A stretch of 5,080 nucleotides of DNA from an uncultured Lachnospiraceae bacterium (lineage in GTDB: Bacteria > Bacillota > Clostridia > Lachnospirales > Lachnospiraceae), in the NCBI GenBank assembly GCA_910580005.1, contig CAJTXH010000153.1, positions 1 through 5,080 on the forward strand. Reading direction: 5' to 3'. Shown here piece by piece: positions 3,894 through 5,080 of this stretch. Both the position numbers and the translations under genes were made by a program. The notes under the pieces are model-generated. The model was not told the DNA's origin, ran no database searches, and saw only the letters and a list, made by a program, of their open reading frames with translations. Every line of letters starts with the position of its first letter. Position 1 is the first letter of the stretch.

Positions 3894-5080
3894 ATGAAAT
3901 TAACAAAAAAAGTTATTTCTGGAGTAATTAGTATTTCATTATCAGTTACATTATTAACAGGAATACCATTTAACGTAGGTAATAATGGCATAAAAGCAAG
4001 AGCGGAAAGTGTAATAAAAGCCAGCACTGCAACAATTTTAGATACAGATGTGGCAAGTGCTTCAGATGGGTGTACTATGCTGGGAGTATATGGTTCTTAT
4101 TACAGCCAGGCACAGGATGCACTGGACAGGATTAATGAAATCCGTAAAGAAGCCTGCGAAGCTGGGAATGTGCCTTATCCTGGAGAACCTTCCCGTATGC
4201 TGGAACCTGGTGATTATGTTCCTGTCAAGTGGTCTGCAGACCTTGAAAGCATTGCAAGAATCCGTGCTATGGAAGGTGGGCTGGCATTTAGCTTTTCATT
4301 ATCCGGGCATAGCCGTTTGAATAAAAAAGAGATATGGTCAGTCCAGTATAACGGAGTAAAATCTTATGCTGAAAATTTAGCATACAACTGGGGAACAAGT
4401 ATGGTTAGCGGAATTAACCAATGGTATAAAGAAAAAGGTGACTGGATAAACCAGGAACCAGGGGCAGTAACAGGACATTATACAAGTATGATTAATCCAG
4501 CATATACTTATATTGGGCTGGGTGACTTTTACACAGAAGCATCAAAATATCCAAATACACTTGCAGGAGCATTTTGTTCTGCTTCAAATAACCTTGACCA
4601 GAGTATGCAGGCAGCACAGACAGATATAATGCAAAAAATAGAAGTGGACAATTCTTATATTGACAGTTATATTTTAGAAGGCAATAACACTATTGTTACA
4701 GGTGATACAACAGAACTGGGATTAAGGGCAAATTTAGTAAATGGTTCAAGTAAACTTAAATTGTGGGTACCTGGCCCGCTGGCATATACATCTTCTGATA
4801 ATTCTGTTGCCCAGGTATCAGACAGTGGCATTGTGACAGGCCAGAATGATGGAACAGCAACAATTACTGCTAAATCTGGTAATAAGGAACTTGCCAGCAT
4901 TCTTATTAATGTGGCTGCAGCAGAAACACCAGCACCAGAAACACCAGCACCAGTAGAAACACCAACACCAACACCAACAGCAGTACCAGCTTCCCAGCCT
5001 CCTGTTGGAACTGGTTCACCAACAGCAAGCCCTTCACCAACGGCAGGGCCGACACAGAAACCAACAGCAAGCCCTTCGCC
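3894..5080 (+). CDS. Secreted CAP (SCP-like) domain protein with Big_2 domain and Pro/Thr-rich tail (3' end cut by window)
   Basis: The frame is open from ATG 3894 to the right edge (395 codons). Residues 1-37 form a signal peptide: basic MKLTKK, a hydrophobic stretch 8-25, and a likely cleavage site after KARA (Ala37). Residues about 75-230 form a CAP domain (cysteine-rich secretory/antigen 5/PR-1 type). It has the segments SGHSRLN, YAENLAYN, INQWYKEK and TGHYTSMINPAYTYIGLG, which supply the expected His139, Glu160, Glu180 and His195. Residues about 262-341 resemble a bacterial Ig-like Big_2 domain (YTSSDNSVAQVSDSGIVTG...GTATITAKSG). After residue 343 the chain is Pro/Thr/Ala/Ser-rich and repetitive, probably a linker across the wall to a downstream domain or anchor outside the window. 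CAP proteins of Firmicutes are extracellular; their molecular activity is mostly unknown, and I infer no specific target. It is transcribed divergently from the psp operon. GCA/ACA/CCA codons dominate the tail. Confidence 0.92.
   Translation, partial: MKLTKKVISGVISISLSVTLLTGIPFNVGNNGIKARAESVIKASTATILDTDVASASDGCTMLGVYGSYYSQAQDALDRINEIRKEACEAGNVPYPGEPSRMLEPGDYVPVKWSADLESIARIRAMEGGLAFSFSLSGHSRLNKKEIWSVQYNGVKSYAENLAYNWGTSMVSGINQWYKEKGDWINQEPGAVTGHYTSMINPAYTYIGLGDFYTEASKYPNTLAGAFCSASNNLDQSMQAAQTDIMQKIEVDNSYIDSYILEGNNTIVTGDTTELGLRANLVNGSSKLKLWVPGPLAYTSSDNSVAQVSDSGIVTGQNDGTATITAKSGNKELASILINVAAAETPAPETPAPVETPTPTPTAVPASQPPVGTGSPTASPSPTAGPTQKPTASPS
4923..4970 (+). repeat. 15-nt tandem repeats encoding ETPAP units
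   Basis: GAAACACCAGCACCA occurs twice in immediate tandem (4923-4937, 4938-4952). After a GTA codon a third, slightly changed copy ends in ACACCA (4956-4970). They encode ETPAP-ETPAP-V-ETPTP in the linker of the secreted protein. Such repeats readily change copy number. Confidence 0.85.
5019..5080 (+). repeat. 42-nt spaced repeat encoding PTASPSP in the tail
   Basis: Positions 5019-5038 and 5061-5080 match at 19 of 20 bases; the single difference is a silent third-position TCA/TCG change. The spacing is 42 nt (14 codons), so the unit PTASPSPTAGPTQK probably continues beyond the window. Confidence 0.7.

Noticed and set aside
3821..4320. Frames at 3821-4027 (minus) and 4048-4320 (plus) as separate genes.
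   Set aside because: Both overlap the signal peptide and CAP domain of the long plus-strand gene in other frames and have no ribosome sites or domain signature.

Overview
The window looks like chromosomal DNA of an AT-rich Gram-positive anaerobe of the class Clostridia, most likely Lachnospiraceae-like. This is inferred from base composition, strong GGAGG-type ribosome binding sites, a Bacillus-type psp operon layout, and a secreted CAP/Big_2 protein with a Pro/Thr-rich tail. No rRNA or tRNA is present to fix the taxonomy.

The left two thirds (1-3395, minus strand) hold a compact four-gene operon, read right to left: pspA (PspA/IM30 family, 227 aa), a ydjG-like gene (double zinc ribbon plus C-terminal membrane helix, 351 aa), a ydjH-like gene (TPM domain, two membrane helices, Gly/Ser-rich tail, 261 aa) and a ydjI-like gene (SPFH/stomatin type, cut by the left edge). 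Gene order and domains match the Bacillus subtilis pspA-ydjG-ydjH-ydjI operon, an envelope-stress system. In B. subtilis, YdjG and YdjH are membrane proteins that with the stomatin-like YdjI help bring PspA to the stressed membrane. The genes are 21 nt apart, overlap by 7 nt, and are 28 nt apart, and each has its own Shine-Dalgarno sequence. The only clear promoter is a near-perfect housekeeping type (TTGACA-17-TACAAT) ahead of pspA, not the SigW type used in B. subtilis.

The middle (3396-3893) is a 498-nt divergent intergenic region. It holds the pspA promoter and leader, with a 14-bp perfect palindrome. Next comes a roughly 170-bp cluster of four hairpins (3531-3699) whose ends carry 9-bp direct repeats and 9-bp inverted repeats that can pair in alternative ways. 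Last is a second good promoter (TTCACA-17-TATAAT with extended -10) firing rightward.

The right part (3894-5080, plus strand) is the 5' portion of a gene for a secreted protein: signal peptide, CAP (SCP-like) domain with all four expected His/Glu residues, a Big_2 Ig-like domain, and a Pro/Thr/Ala/Ser-rich repetitive segment that runs off the edge.

The most unusual item is the hairpin cluster between the two divergent promoters. It fits either a small non-autonomous dispersed element or a structured RNA/DNA regulatory region. Sequence alone does not decide.
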